Below the pieces are notes generated by a model. That model saw nothing but the letters and a program-made list of their open reading frames with translations. It did not search any database and was not told the origin of the DNA. Below, one piece after another: positions 26,602-35,876 of a stretch of 64,000 nt of DNA. A program made the position numbers and the translations under genes. The stretch spans positions 62,001 to 126,000 of the forward strand of contig NZ_BRVN01000009.1 in the NCBI RefSeq assembly GCF_026011735.1. The letters run 5' to 3'. The stretch is from Dietzia sp. NCCP-2495 (GTDB lineage Bacteria; Actinomycetota; Actinomycetes; Mycobacteriales; Mycobacteriaceae). How positions within the stretch are numbered: the stretch's first letter is position 1; each line of letters begins with the position of its first letter.

Positions 26602-26771
26602 CAGAACTGACGCTTCAGATAGGCGACGTGCTGCTCGCCCGTGGGACCGGGCAGCACGGAGACCAGCTCCCAGCCGTCGGCACCCCAGGTGTCGAGGATC
26701 TGCTTGGTGGCGTGCGTGAGAAGGGGAACGGTCGAGTACTCGAACCGGGGACGGTCAGTGGCTTCGCTCAT
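26601..26771 (-). CDS. DUF4177 small protein
   Basis: 56 residues: RFEYSTVPLLTHATKQILDT, then WGADGWELVSVLPGP and a basic C-terminus. The Trp-Gly-x-x-Gly-Trp-Glu-Leu pattern is the DUF4177 signature; M. tuberculosis has the short Rv3678A here. ATG at 26771 lies 7 bases from TACAGT, so the three-gene operon mRNA is probably leaderless. Function unknown. Confidence 0.8.
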   Translation of the reverse strand: MSEATDRPRFEYSTVPLLTHATKQILDTWGADGWELVSVLPGPTGEQHVAYLKRQF

Positions 26772-26778
26772 ACCCACC

Positions 26779-26784
26779 ACTGTA
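26779..26784 (-). promoter_or_regulatory. -10 box of the DUF4177-ridA-MBL operon, leaderless
   Basis: TACAGT on the minus strand, 7 bases from ATG 26771. Confidence 0.55.
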
Positions 26785-26912
26785 GGTAAGCCGCACCGGA
26801 CCTGCGACCAGACCTCCGGCGGGACCGGGGACCGGACCTCCAGCGAGCGTCGCGACCCGAGCAGCATTCGACCGCACACAGGGAGTCCCCCGCGCGCGGC
26901 AGGTGATGACCT

Positions 26913-26918
26913 TAGGCT
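26913..26918 (+). promoter_or_regulatory. -10 box of bagAB, leaderless
   Basis: TAGGCT, 7 bases before ATG 26926. Confidence 0.5.
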
Positions 26919-26925
26919 GGAGCGT

Positions 26926-27981
26926 ATGCCGACCACTGAGAGTCCGGGCCGCCAGGTGCCCCGGCCCACCATCGCTGACGATCTGTCGACCGGCTGGTCC
27001 GCCGACGCGGCGCGTGCCGACCTGCACTACGTGTCCGGGAAGGGCGGGACCGGCAAGACGACGGTCGCTGCCGCACTCGCGCTCTCGCTGGCGTCGACCG
27101 GCAAGAAGGTGCTCCTCGTGGAGGTCGAGGAGCGGCAGGGCATCGCCCGGATCTTCGACCGCTCCCCGCTGCCGTACCGCGAGGAGCTCGTCGCCCGGGT
27201 CGACGGAGGTGGCCGGGTCTACGGCCTCGCGATCGACATCGAGGCCGCGATGCTCGACTATCTCGACACCTTCTACCACCTCGGCGTGGTGGGCAAGGTC
27301 ATGAAGTCGGTCGGCGCGATCGAGTTCGCCACGACCATCGCGCCCGGCCTCAAGGACGTGCTGCTGACGGGGAAGATCTACGAGGTCGTCTCCCGCGAGA
27401 AGTCCAAGAAGGAGGTCGTCTACGACGCCGTGGTGGTGGACGCCCCGCCGACCGGCCGGATCGGCAAGTTCCTCGACGTGACCACCGCGATGGCCGACCT
27501 CGCCGGAGGTGGTGGTCCGATCCGTCGCCAGGCCGAGGCGGTGTCCGCTCTGGTGCACTCCGAGCGCACCGTGGTGCACCTGGTGACGCTCCTGGAGGCG
27601 CTGCCGGTGCAGGAGACCATCGAGGCGATCGCCGAGCTCGAGGGCCACGGGCTGCGCCTGGGCCAGGTGATCATCAACCGCGCCGCGACCCGGTACCTCG
27701 ACGACGCCGCGCTCGAGCGCGTCGCCGAGGAGGACGTCGACGCCGAAGCCGTACTGGCGGGCCTGGAGGCCGCCGGTGTCGAGGTCGACGACGAGGGACT
27801 GCAGGGACTCCTGGTGGAGACCATCGAACACGCGCGCGTCGCACGCGGTCAGCTCAACGCCGGCCAGACGCTCACATCGGCCGGATGCCCCACGCTCGTC
27901 CTGCCCGCACTGCCCCACGGTGTCGAGGTCACCGACCTGTACGACCTCGCCTCCGCCCTCGTCGACCAGGGAGTCCGCTGA
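26926..27981 (+). CDS. bagA: ArsA/Get3-like ATPase, BagA-type
   Basis: Cytosolic P-loop ATPase. [21 protein letters not shown] is the deviant Walker A with signature Lys; [14 protein letters not shown] and [20 protein letters not shown] are switch regions. No arsenite-binding Cys pair, so an arsenic role is unlikely. Rv3679-Rv3680 (BagA-BagB) form a complex linked to glycerol and nitric oxide tolerance in M. tuberculosis; the same tandem pair sits beside whiB4 here. bagB starts two bases after the stop. Confidence 0.88.
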   Translation: MPTTESPGRQVPRPTIADDLSTGWSADAARADLHYVSGKGGTGKTTVAAALALSLASTGKKVLLVEVEERQGIARIFDRSPLPYREELVARVDGGGRVYGLAIDIEAAMLDYLDTFYHLGVVGKVMKSVGAIEFATTIAPGLKDVLLTGKIYEVVSREKSKKEVVYDAVVVDAPPTGRIGKFLDVTTAMADLAGGGGPIRRQAEAVSALVHSERTVVHLVTLLEALPVQETIEAIAELEGHGLRLGQVIINRAATRYLDDAALERVAEEDVDAEAVLAGLEAAGVEVDDEGLQGLLVETIEHARVARGQLNAGQTLTSAGCPTLVLPALPHGVEVTDLYDLASALVDQGVR

Positions 27982-27982
27982 T

Positions 27983-29092
27983 ATGGCCGGCCGTCTCGAT
28001 ATCGCCGCACTGCTCACCGATTCCAAGACCCGAGTGGTGGTGTGCACCGGCGCCGGCGGAGTGGGTAAGACCACCACCGCCGCGGCCGTCGGACTCCGCG
28101 CCGCCGAACTCGGCCGCCAGACCGTGGTGCTCACCATCGACCCTGCCCGCCGGCTCGCCCAGGCCCTCGGGATCGACGAGCTGTCCAACGAGCCCTCGCC
28201 TGTCGACCTGGACCCCGAGTACACCGAGGCCGGCGGATCACTCCACGCGATGATGCTCGACATGCGCCGCACCTTCGACGAGCTGGTGACCGCCAACACC
28301 ACGCCCGAGAAGGCCGAGTCGATCCTGGGTAATCGCTTCTACAAGACGATGGTCACCTCCTTCGCCGGGACGCAGGAGTACATGGCCATGGAGAAGCTCG
28401 GGCAGCTGCTCGACGATTCGACCTGGGACCTCGTCGTCGTCGACACCCCTCCGTCCCGCAACGCACTCGACTTCCTCGACGCCCCAAGCCGACTCGGGGC
28501 GTTCCTCGACAGCCGGCTCATGCGGCTGCTGTCCGCGCCCGGACGCGGCGTCGGGCGGCTGGTGACCGGCGCGATGAGCACCGCGATGCGCGGCGTGTCC
28601 ACGGTCGTGGGGTCCTCCATGCTCGCCGACGCCTCCGAGGTGGTGGTGGCGCTGGACTCCACGTTCGGCGGGTTCACGGCCCGCGCCGCCCGCACCCAGG
28701 CCATCCTGCGCCGCAAGGGCACCGAGTTCCTGGTGGTCTCCTCCGCCGAGCGGCCCGCACTGCGGGAAGCCGCGTTCTTCGCCGAGCGACTGGCCGAGGA
28801 GAACATGCCGCTCTCGGGCGTCGTGATCAACCGGACGCACCCGCGACTGTCCGACCTCAGTGCCGAGCAGGCGGGGTCGGCCGCGGACCGGATCGCCGAC
28901 GCCCATCCCGAGGCCGGGGCGGTGCTCCGCATCCACGAGGACCGCGCGCGCACCGCACGTCAGGAGCTGCGACTGCTCGAGTCGTTCACCGACACGCACC
29001 CGGACGTGAAGATCGTCGGTGTGCCGTCGCTGCCGTTCGACATCTCCAATCTGGAGGCCCTGCGGTCGGTGGGCGACCAGCTCTGCGGCTGA
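27983..29092 (+). CDS. bagB: ArsA/Get3-like ATPase, BagB-type
   Basis: 369 residues. [21 protein letters not shown] is the deviant Walker [15 protein letters not shown] and [18 protein letters not shown] are the conserved ArsA-family switch motifs; VVINRTHP follows. A hydrophobic/Gly-rich central helix region ([18 protein letters not shown]) resembles the client-binding groove of Get3-like proteins. Co-translated with bagA; the pair probably forms a heterodimer. Confidence 0.88.
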   Translation: MAGRLDIAALLTDSKTRVVVCTGAGGVGKTTTAAAVGLRAAELGRQTVVLTIDPARRLAQALGIDELSNEPSPVDLDPEYTEAGGSLHAMMLDMRRTFDELVTANTTPEKAESILGNRFYKTMVTSFAGTQEYMAMEKLGQLLDDSTWDLVVVDTPPSRNALDFLDAPSRLGAFLDSRLMRLLSAPGRGVGRLVTGAMSTAMRGVSTVVGSSMLADASEVVVALDSTFGGFTARAARTQAILRRKGTEFLVVSSAERPALREAAFFAERLAEENMPLSGVVINRTHPRLSDLSAEQAGSAADRIADAHPEAGAVLRIHEDRARTARQELRLLESFTDTHPDVKIVGVPSLPFDISNLEALRSVGDQLCG

Positions 29093-29276
29093 GCGGGGGC
29101 CGGGCTGGGGTCGGGGTCTGGCCGGGCAGTCTGGCCGGGCTGGGTTCTGACCCGGCATGGTCGGGGTCGGGTCTGGCCCGGCCCGGGACGGGCTGACCGC
29201 CCGAGGCGTGCCGAAATGCCGGACGCGGCCCCAAGCGTCAGCTGCGGACCGCGTGTGCGGTCACAACAGGTCAGTC

Positions 29277-29333
29277 GGCCGGCGCCGGCGCCGGCGCTGG
29301 CGCCGGCACTGGCGCCGGCACTGGCGCCGACGA
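29277..29333. repeat. GGCGCC-rich tandem repeat between bagB and whiB4
   Basis: CCGGCGCCGGCG passes into repeated CTGGCGCCGGCA 12-mers. The remaining 29093-29276 is G-rich with imperfect GTCTGGCCGGGC repeats and no gene. It lies between converging genes and may act as a terminator. Confidence 0.7.
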
Positions 29334-29349
29334 CGGTGGATGCCGGTGG

Positions 29350-29727
29350 TCAGTAGACCGTGGAGTGACGCTCGATCTGCTGGGCGAAGAAGTCCGCCCA
29401 GGACCGAACCTCGGGATGCTGCTTGAGCAGGGCGCGACGCTGACGCTCGGTCATACCGCCCCACACGCCGAACTCCACGCGGTTGTCCAGCGCGTCGGCA
29501 CGGCACTGGAGCAGTACCGGGCAGTGACGGCAGATTGACGCGGCCTTGCGCTGAGCTGCTCCACGGACGAACAGCTCGTCTGGATCGATGTCCTTACACC
29601 GGGCCTGAGAGACCCATTCCTGGCGCCCCTCCCCGATGATCGTCTCCTCGGAGCCCAGTGGATTGCTTGTTCCGGGGCGGACCCCGTTGTCGGAGGAGCG
29701 GGAAGTCCCGGGAAGGGTGGCCGTCAT
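29350..29727 (-). CDS. whiB4: WhiB-family iron-sulfur regulator, WhiB4-type
   Basis: 125 residues. Cys44, Cys66, Cys69 and Cys75 (C-x21-C-x2-C-x5-C) bind the [4Fe-4S] cluster; EFGVWGGMTERQRRALLK is the turn and DNA-binding region. Placement between bagB and ponA2 matches whiB4 (Rv3681c), a redox sensor in M. tuberculosis. ATG at 29727 has AGGGG nine bases upstream. The N-terminal 35 residues are disordered. A CRP-like site lies in the divergent region upstream. Confidence 0.9.
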   Translation of the reverse strand: MTATLPGTSRSSDNGVRPGTSNPLGSEETIIGEGRQEWVSQARCKDIDPDELFVRGAAQRKAASICRHCPVLLQCRADALDNRVEFGVWGGMTERQRRALLKQHPEVRSWADFFAQQIERHSTVY

Positions 29728-29894
29728 CGATTTACCCCTGTCTGCATGGAACCGCGAGCGATCTCCTCGCACACGGCTCCGGCCTTCTGGACCCACCCGG
29801 CGCGGCAGGCCCACCGTGTCCGCCGGGTCTCCCTCGGGACCGACACTGTGATGCCGGTCTCATTTCCGGGGAAAACCCGCGCGTTCCCTCATAT

Positions 29895-29910
29895 TGTTAC
29901 CGCAGTCACA
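29895..29910. promoter_or_regulatory. CRP/GlxR-like site between whiB4 and ponA2
   Basis: TGTTA-CCGCAG-TCACA, one mismatch to TGTGA-N6-TCACA. 168 bases from the whiB4 start and 78 from ponA2. Confidence 0.55.
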
Positions 29911-29974
29911 CTACGGAAGTAAAGAGTTGGATCCGGAACCGGCCGCGACGGGTGGCCACGTGGGGGTGGTCACG

Positions 29975-29980
29975 TACCCT
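29975..29980 (+). promoter_or_regulatory. -10 box of ponA2, leaderless
   Basis: TACCCT, 7 bases before GTG 29988. Confidence 0.45.
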
Positions 29981-29987
29981 TGGGCGC

Positions 29988-32378
29988 GTGTCAGCTATGA
30001 GTTCGCTCGGGAAGCTGGTCGCGACCTGCGTCGCGGCCGGAGTGGTGACGGCCGGGGCGATGTTCCCCCTCGCGGGGGCCGCGGGACTCGCGTCGAACAA
30101 GATGGCCGACTCCCTCGCCGGGACCTCAGCCGACCTCATCAAGGGCGACCTGCCCTCGATCTCCACCGTCACCGACGTCCACGGGGAGCCGATCGCCTGG
30201 CTCTACGACCAGCAGCGGGTGCTCGTCCCGAGCAACGAGATCTCGCAGAACATGAAGCTGGCGATCATCGCGATCGAGGACCGGCGCTTCGCCGACCACA
30301 ACGGGGTGGACTGGCGCGGTACCGTGCGTGCCGCCCTCACGAACTTCACCTCAGGCGATGTCGAGCAGGGCGCTTCGACGATCGACCAGCAGCTGGTGAA
30401 GAACTACCAGTTCCTCGTCTCCGCCCAGAACGACGCGGAGCGCAGAGCAGCTGTAGAGACCACTCCCGCCCGGAAGCTCAAAGAGATCCGGATGGCGCTC
30501 ACCCTCGATGGCGAGATGGGCAAGGACGAGATCCTCTCCAAGTACCTCAACCTCATCTCGTTCGGCAACGGCGCGTTCGGGATCCAGACCGCCGCCCAGA
30601 CCTACTTCGGGGTCAACGCCGCCGATCTGACGGTCCCCCAGTCCGCGATGCTCGCGGGCATGGTGCAGTCCACCAGTAGATTCAACCCCTACACCAACCC
30701 GGAGGACACCAAGAACCGACGGGACACGGTCATCCAGACGATGGTCGACACCGGTGCGATCACTGCCTCCGAGGGAGACCAGTACAAGGCGGAGCCACTC
30801 GGCGTCCTCGACACGCCGAAGTCGCTGCCCCGCGGATGCATCACCGCCGGAAACCGCGGCTTCTTCTGTGACTACGTGCTGCAGTACCTCGACGAGAACG
30901 GACTCAGTCGCACCATGGTCGAGGAGGGCGGGTACACGATCCGCACAACTCTCGACGAGAACGTGCAGGCCAACGTCGAGCGGGCGCTCGACACCTTCGG
31001 CAATCCGAGCGCCGAGGGTGTGGCCGAGGTGATGAGCGTCGTGCGACCGGGCAAGGACTCGCACAAGGTCGTCGCCATCGCCTCGAGCCGCGACTACGGA
31101 CTCGAGCTCGGCGACAGCCAGACCGTGCAGCCGCAACCGTTCTCCATGGTCGGCGACGGCGCCGGCTCGGTGTTCAAGATCTTCACCGTCGCTGCCGCGA
31201 TGGAGAAGGGGATGGGGACCAACACCTCCCTCGCCGTCCCCAATCGGGTCCAGGTCTCGGGCCTGGGTGTCGGCGGCGCGCGCGGCTGCCCGCCCGGCAT
31301 GTACTGCGTCGAGAACGCCGGTTCCTATCCGTCCTCCCTGTCGGTCACCGACGCGCTCGCCCAGTCCCCCAACACCACGTTCGTCAACCTGATCAAGGAC
31401 GTCGGCGTGGCCCCCACAGTGGACATGGCCGTACGCCTGGGCATGCGCTCGTACGAGCGCAAGGGCACCGCCGCCGACGGTGACTCGCTCGCCAACTTCG
31501 TCAAGAAGAACAACATGGGGTCGTTCACTCTCGGCCCCACCGCGGTGAACGCGCTCGAGTTGTCCAACGTCGGCGCCACGCTCGCCTCCGGCGGGGTGTG
31601 GTGTCCCCCGAGCCCCATCGAGTCGATCACCGACCGCAGCGGCAGCCCCGTCGAACTCAACGAGCCGGAATGCGAGCAGGTCGTGGAAGAGGGCCTCGCC
31701 AACACTCTCGCCGTTGCCATGTCCAAGGACTCGGCAGCCGGTGGTACGGCGGCGGACGCCGCGGCCGGTGCGGGTTGGGGCCAACCGATGTCCGGCAAGA
31801 CGGGTACCACCGAGGCCAACCGCTCCTCCGCGTTCCTCGGGTTCACGAACACCTACGCCGCCGCCGTCTACGCCTTCAACGACGGCACCACGACCACCGA
31901 ACTGTGCACCAGCCCGCTCCGCCAGTGCTCGTACGGCAACCTTTACGGCGGTATGGAACCGGCCCAGACCTGGTACTCAGCCTTCTCCCCGATCTCCGAC
32001 GTCTTCGGCCCCGTCCAACTGCCCGCGCCTGACCCCGCCTACCAGAGCGGAACGTCCGGTAACGGGGTCCCCGACGTCGAGGGCATGAGCCAGTCGGCCG
32101 CGACGTCTCTGCTCACCAACGCCGGCTTCATCGTCGACACCCAGTTCGTGGCCGGGAGCGGACGCCCCTACGGCACGGTGCTGGGCACCATCGGCGGATC
32201 CGGGATCCCCGGGTCCCAGATCACGCTGCAGGTCGCCGACGGCTCGGGCAGCAGCGGCGGCGGTGGAGCCGGCGCAGGTGGCCGGGGCGCGACGGGCCCG
32301 GGCGCACCGGTCGGCGACGAGCCGATCGTGCTCGAGGTGCCCGGCCTAGCGCCGATCACCATCTCGCCGCCCAGATAG
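29988..32378 (+). CDS. ponA2: Class A penicillin-binding protein (PonA2/PBP1B-like)
   Basis: Bifunctional peptidoglycan synthase. Signal-anchor helix (about 6-34); glycosyltransferase domain with IEDRRFADHNGVDWRG, GASTIDQQLVKNY and SKYLNLISFGNGAFGI; transpeptidase domain with SVFK (Ser nucleophile, in GAGSVFKIFT), SPN and SGKTGTTEANRSSAF; one C-terminal PASTA domain (about 690-760), then a Gly-rich tail. ATG 29997 is an alternative three codons in. Neighbours match Rv3682. PonA2 in mycobacteria supports survival in non-replicating and stressed cells. Confidence 0.95.
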   Translation: MSAMSSLGKLVATCVAAGVVTAGAMFPLAGAAGLASNKMADSLAGTSADLIKGDLPSISTVTDVHGEPIAWLYDQQRVLVPSNEISQNMKLAIIAIEDRRFADHNGVDWRGTVRAALTNFTSGDVEQGASTIDQQLVKNYQFLVSAQNDAERRAAVETTPARKLKEIRMALTLDGEMGKDEILSKYLNLISFGNGAFGIQTAAQTYFGVNAADLTVPQSAMLAGMVQSTSRFNPYTNPEDTKNRRDTVIQTMVDTGAITASEGDQYKAEPLGVLDTPKSLPRGCITAGNRGFFCDYVLQYLDENGLSRTMVEEGGYTIRTTLDENVQANVERALDTFGNPSAEGVAEVMSVVRPGKDSHKVVAIASSRDYGLELGDSQTVQPQPFSMVGDGAGSVFKIFTVAAAMEKGMGTNTSLAVPNRVQVSGLGVGGARGCPPGMYCVENAGSYPSSLSVTDALAQSPNTTFVNLIKDVGVAPTVDMAVRLGMRSYERKGTAADGDSLANFVKKNNMGSFTLGPTAVNALELSNVGATLASGGVWCPPSPIESITDRSGSPVELNEPECEQVVEEGLANTLAVAMSKDSAAGGTAADAAAGAGWGQPMSGKTGTTEANRSSAFLGFTNTYAAAVYAFNDGTTTTELCTSPLRQCSYGNLYGGMEPAQTWYSAFSPISDVFGPVQLPAPDPAYQSGTSGNGVPDVEGMSQSAATSLLTNAGFIVDTQFVAGSGRPYGTVLGTIGGSGIPGSQITLQVADGSGSSGGGGAGAGGRGATGPGAPVGDEPIVLEVPGLAPITISPPR

Positions 32379-32394
32379 GTCGGCGCTTCGACGG

Positions 32395-32400
32395 TAAGCT
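32395..32400 (+). promoter_or_regulatory. -10 box of metallophosphoesterase gene, leaderless
   Basis: TAAGCT, 6 bases before ATG 32407. Confidence 0.55.
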
Positions 32401-32406
32401 GACCAG

Positions 32407-33399
32407 ATGCAGCGCCCGCCTCGAAAGTCCCGATTCACCGCACCCTCGTCGTCGTCGGCCGCCCGCGCGGCAGCGGTCCTCGCCGGTGTCGCCGTGGCCG
32501 GAACCGCGTACGCCAGCGGGTGGGAGCGCAACAATTTCGTCCTGCGCAGACAGACCCTCCCCATGCTGGCCCCGGGATCGCAGCCGCTGACGATCCTGCA
32601 CATCTCGGACCTGCACATGATGCCGGGACAGAAGCGGAAGCAACAGTTCGTCGCCGCGTTGGAGGAGCTCGAGCCAGATCTGGTGATCAACACCGGGGAC
32701 AACCTGTCCAGCGAAAAGGCAGTGCCGTCGGTGGTCCAGGCTCTCGGCCCTCTGCTCTCCCGGCCGGGCGCGTTCGTGTTCGGCTCGAACGACTACTACG
32801 CGCCGGTCCCGAAGAATCCCCTCCCCTACATCGGAATCGGCACGAAGAAGCACTCTTCCGTCCCGTTGCCGTGGCGAGATCTCAAGGCGGCGTTCACCGA
32901 GCGTGGCTGGGTCGACGCCACGCACCGCCGCGCGGAGATCGTCGCGGACGGACGCCGGATCCTGGTGGCCGGTGTCGACGATCCCCACATCGGTCGGGAT
33001 CACTACAACGCGATCGCCGGACCCGCCGGGCCCGCCTTCGATCTGCGGATCGGCCTCGTGCACTCCCCCGAGCCGCGCGTCCTCGACCGGTTCGACGAGG
33101 ACGGTTACGACCTCGCCTTCGCCGGTCACACGCACGGCGGTCAGCTGTGCCTGCCCACAGGCGCCATCGTCACCAACTGCGGCATCGACCGTTCACGGGT
33201 GTCGGGCCTGTCGGCATGGGGCCGGAACCTCGTGCTGCACGTGTCGGCAGGACTCGGGACCTCACCGTATGTCCCGCTCAGGACCTTCTGCCCGCCCGAG
33301 GCCACGCTGCTCGAACTGATAGCCGTGCCGGGCGGCGGGGACCACGAGGCGGAGGTGCCGGTGCCGCCGATCCACGAGCGCGTCCCGCAACCAGCCTGA
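32407..33399 (+). CDS. Membrane-anchored metallophosphoesterase (Rv3683-type)
   Basis: 330 residues. An N-terminal hydrophobic segment (ARAAAVLAGVAVAGTAYA) is followed by calcineurin-like motifs: HISDLHMM, NTGDNL, FGSNDYY (normally GNHD), and AGHTHGGQLCLP. The GNHD His is replaced by Asn, Ser-Asn-Asp being common in this YkuE-like subgroup. Probably acts at the membrane face; substrate unknown. Follows ponA2 as in M. tuberculosis. Confidence 0.88.
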   Translation: MQRPPRKSRFTAPSSSSAARAAAVLAGVAVAGTAYASGWERNNFVLRRQTLPMLAPGSQPLTILHISDLHMMPGQKRKQQFVAALEELEPDLVINTGDNLSSEKAVPSVVQALGPLLSRPGAFVFGSNDYYAPVPKNPLPYIGIGTKKHSSVPLPWRDLKAAFTERGWVDATHRRAEIVADGRRILVAGVDDPHIGRDHYNAIAGPAGPAFDLRIGLVHSPEPRVLDRFDEDGYDLAFAGHTHGGQLCLPTGAIVTNCGIDRSRVSGLSAWGRNLVLHVSAGLGTSPYVPLRTFCPPEATLLELIAVPGGGDHEAEVPVPPIHERVPQPA

Positions 33400-33450
33400 C
33401 CCGATTTCGCGATTCAGGGACGAGGGCGCTAGAGTATCCATCGTTGTCAC

Positions 33451-33524
33451 CGGGGTATGGCGCAGTTTGGTAGCGTGCTTCGTTCGGGACGAAGAGGTCG
33501 TGGGTTCAAATCCCGCTACCCCGA
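33451..33524 (+). tRNA. tRNA-Pro(CGG)
   Basis: 74 bases. Acceptor CGGGGTA pairs with TACCCCG; anticodon stem CTTCG/CGAAG holds loop TTCGGGA with anticodon CGG; GGTTCAAATCC forms the T arm. Discriminator A; CCA is not encoded. Confidence 0.95.
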
Positions 33525-33530
33525 CAATGA

Positions 33531-33570
33531 GAAGTCCCAGGTCACTTCAGTGACCTGGGACTTCTGCTTT
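33531..33570 (+). terminator. Rho-independent terminator of tRNA-Pro
   Basis: Perfect 16-base stem GAAGTCCCAGGTCACT with its complement around TC, followed by TGCTTTTTTC. The only hairpin with a clear T tract I found here. Confidence 0.95.
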
Positions 33571-33631
33571 TTCATCGTGGCGTCGGCCACCTCTCGGCAG
33601 TTTTCCGACCCACTGCCTCCCGCGTCATCCG

Positions 33632-33637
33632 TAAGGT
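33632..33637 (+). promoter_or_regulatory. -10 box of acyl-CoA oxidase-like gene, leaderless
   Basis: TAAGGT, 6 bases before ATG 33644. Confidence 0.55.
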
Positions 33638-33643
33638 CTGGGT

Positions 33644-35728
33644 ATGACCTCTGAGACCGACGCAACCACCGACTCAGCCTCGACGTCCACGGATGGCGTA
33701 TCCGCCGACGCCGCCGCGGGCGGCCTCTCCTCGCGCCACCCGAACTTCGGCCGCATCACCGCCGGGGACGCCGGCGACTCCGCGCTCGCCGCCGCCCTGC
33801 AGAAGGTTCTCGACGGGGCCTGGTCCGAGTCCCGCGCGGAGACCCGTGCGGCCTTGACCCCGGAGCTGCTCAATCCGCTCGGCCTCACCATGGAGGAGCA
33901 GCGCGACCACACGCTGGAGCAGCTGCAGCGTCTCGCCGACTCGGGGATGCCGAAGCTCGGCTTCCGCGCCGAGGACGGCGGCACCGGAGATACGGGCGCC
34001 GCGTTGACCTCGTTCGAAATGCTCGGCCACCTGGACCTGTCGGTGATGGTCAAGGCCGGCGTGCAGTGGGGACTGTTCGGTGGCGCGATCGCCAATCTCG
34101 GTGACGACGCCACCCGGCAGAAGTACCTTCCGGACGTCATGTCCCTCAAGCTGCTCGGCTGCTTCGCCATGACCGAGATCGGCCAGGGCTCGGACGTGCA
34201 GAACCTCGAGACCACCGCGACGTTCGACAACGCGACCGGCGAGTTCGTCGTCAACACCCCCACCCCGAGCGCCGAGAAGGCCTACATCGGGAACGCCGGA
34301 CGCGACGGCCGACTGGCCGCCACGTTCGCGCAGCTCATCACGATCGAGGACGGCGAGGAGCAGCATCACGGCGTGCACTGCCTGCTGGTCCCGATCCGCG
34401 ACGAGGCCGGGAACACCCTCCCGGGCGTGACGACCACGGACCACGGTCACAAGGGCGGCCTGCTCGGCGTGGACAACGGCCGGATCTGGTTCGACAATGT
34501 CCGCGTTCCCCGCGAGGCATTGCTCAACCGCTTCGGTTCGGTCGACGAGCAGGGCCGCTACTCCTCCCCCATCGAGTCGGTGGGCGCCCGGTTCTTCACC
34601 ATGCTCGGCACGCTGATCCGCGGCCGGGTGTCCGTGGGCGCCGCCTCGGGTGCCTCCGCCCGCACCGCCCTCGCGCTGGCCGTGCGCTACGCCCTCGTCC
34701 GCCGCCAGTTCGAGCATCCCGAGACCGGCCGCGGCATCCCGCTGCTGGAGTACCGCGAGCACCAGCGTCGCCTCATGCCGCGCGTCGCCCGTGCGTACGC
34801 GTACGCGTGCGCCCAGAACGCGATCGTGGCGGAGTTGGCCGAGTTCGAGAAGGACCCGGACGCCTTCGACGAGGTCCGCCGCCGCGAGATGGAGACCCAC
34901 GCGGCCGGCATCAAGGCCACGGTCACCGCCTTCGCGAACGACACCCTGACCGAGGCCCGTCTGGCGTGTGGCGGTGCGGGCTTCATGGCGGAGAACATGC
35001 TGACGGAGATGCGGAAGGACTGCGACGTCTTCTCGACCTTCGAGGGCGACAACGTGGTGCTGACCCAGCTCGTCGGCAAGGAGCTCATGGGCGCCTACGC
35101 GGCGGAGTTCGGCAACATGGACCAGCTCGAGACCGTCGGGTTCGCCATCAACACCGTCGCTGACGTGGTGCAGGAGAAGGTCCGCGCGTCGACGCTGTGG
35201 CAGAAGGTGGTCGACGCGGTGACCGACCGCGAGCACACGGACTTCCTCGATCGCGGCAACCAGCTCGAGATACTGGTCGACCGCGAGGAGCACCTGCTCG
35301 AGACGGTTGCCCGGCGCCTGCGCAAGGCGCAGGGCGAGGACGCCTCGGCCGCGTTCAAGGTGTTCAACTCCGCGCAGGACCACCTCCTGGCGGCCGGTCG
35401 CGCGCACATGGACAGCTGGGTGTTCGCCCGGTTCGCCGAAGCCGTGGACGAGTGCGAGGACCCGGAGGCCAAGAAGCTCCTCGGGACGTTGTGCGATCTC
35501 TACGTGCTCGACATCATCGACGGCGACAAGGGCTGGTTCCTCGAGCACAACCGCCTCACGACCGAGCGCACGAAGGCCGCCACGGCCGCGTACAACCGAC
35601 TGTGCACCAAGCTCGCCGGTCAGGCACGCACGCTCGTGGACGGGTTCGCGGTGCCCGAGTTCGTCTTTGCCGTGCCGATGCTCAACGGTGGCGGCGTGGA
35701 CAAGCCCGGGGAACCCGCCGGACTCTGA
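33644..35728 (+). CDS. Acyl-CoA oxidase-like acyl-CoA dehydrogenase
   Basis: Large (694 residues) flavoenzyme. GCFAMTEIGQGSDVQNLETT is the FAD/substrate signature; RYALVRRQFEHPETGRGIPL and ACGGAGFMAENMLTEMRKDC follow, then FSTFEGDNVVLTQLVGKELM, where the Glu of TFEGDN is the catalytic base of peroxisomal-type acyl-CoA oxidases. The extra C-terminal helical domain (after residue 480) is also oxidase-like. Probably catalyses the first beta-oxidation step; whether the acceptor is ETF or O2 cannot be told. No beta-oxidation partners adjacent. Confidence 0.85.
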   Translation: MTSETDATTDSASTSTDGVSADAAAGGLSSRHPNFGRITAGDAGDSALAAALQKVLDGAWSESRAETRAALTPELLNPLGLTMEEQRDHTLEQLQRLADSGMPKLGFRAEDGGTGDTGAALTSFEMLGHLDLSVMVKAGVQWGLFGGAIANLGDDATRQKYLPDVMSLKLLGCFAMTEIGQGSDVQNLETTATFDNATGEFVVNTPTPSAEKAYIGNAGRDGRLAATFAQLITIEDGEEQHHGVHCLLVPIRDEAGNTLPGVTTTDHGHKGGLLGVDNGRIWFDNVRVPREALLNRFGSVDEQGRYSSPIESVGARFFTMLGTLIRGRVSVGAASGASARTALALAVRYALVRRQFEHPETGRGIPLLEYREHQRRLMPRVARAYAYACAQNAIVAELAEFEKDPDAFDEVRRREMETHAAGIKATVTAFANDTLTEARLACGGAGFMAENMLTEMRKDCDVFSTFEGDNVVLTQLVGKELMGAYAAEFGNMDQLETVGFAINTVADVVQEKVRASTLWQKVVDAVTDREHTDFLDRGNQLEILVDREEHLLETVARRLRKAQGEDASAAFKVFNSAQDHLLAAGRAHMDSWVFARFAEAVDECEDPEAKKLLGTLCDLYVLDIIDGDKGWFLEHNRLTTERTKAATAAYNRLCTKLAGQARTLVDGFAVPEFVFAVPMLNGGGVDKPGEPAGL

Positions 35729-35780
35729 CCCTGGCTACGCCGGTCCCCGCCCAGCATCCCGAGCCACCCGCAGGCCTCAG

Positions 35781-35853
35781 GAATCCGCTACTCCCCCTCC
35801 GGATTCGCTACCCCTAGAGCGGTAGCGGATCCCCAGGGGGAGTAGCGGATTTC
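35781..35853. repeat. Palindromic tetrad repeat, family 1, copy 3
   Basis: Outer arms AATCCGCTACTCCCCCT (35782-35798) and AGGGGGAGTAGCGGATT (35835-35851) are perfect 17-base inverted repeats; inner GGATTCGCTACC (35801-35812) and GGTAGCGGATCC (35821-35832), one mismatch. Between two converging genes. Confidence 0.9.
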
Positions 35854-35876
35854 GGCGAGTCTGAGCGGACGGCGGT

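Noticed and set aside
26926-29092. Arsenic resistance operon from the ArsA-like ATPases.
   Set aside because: No Cys arsenite site, no ArsR, ArsB or ArsC; context matches BagAB.
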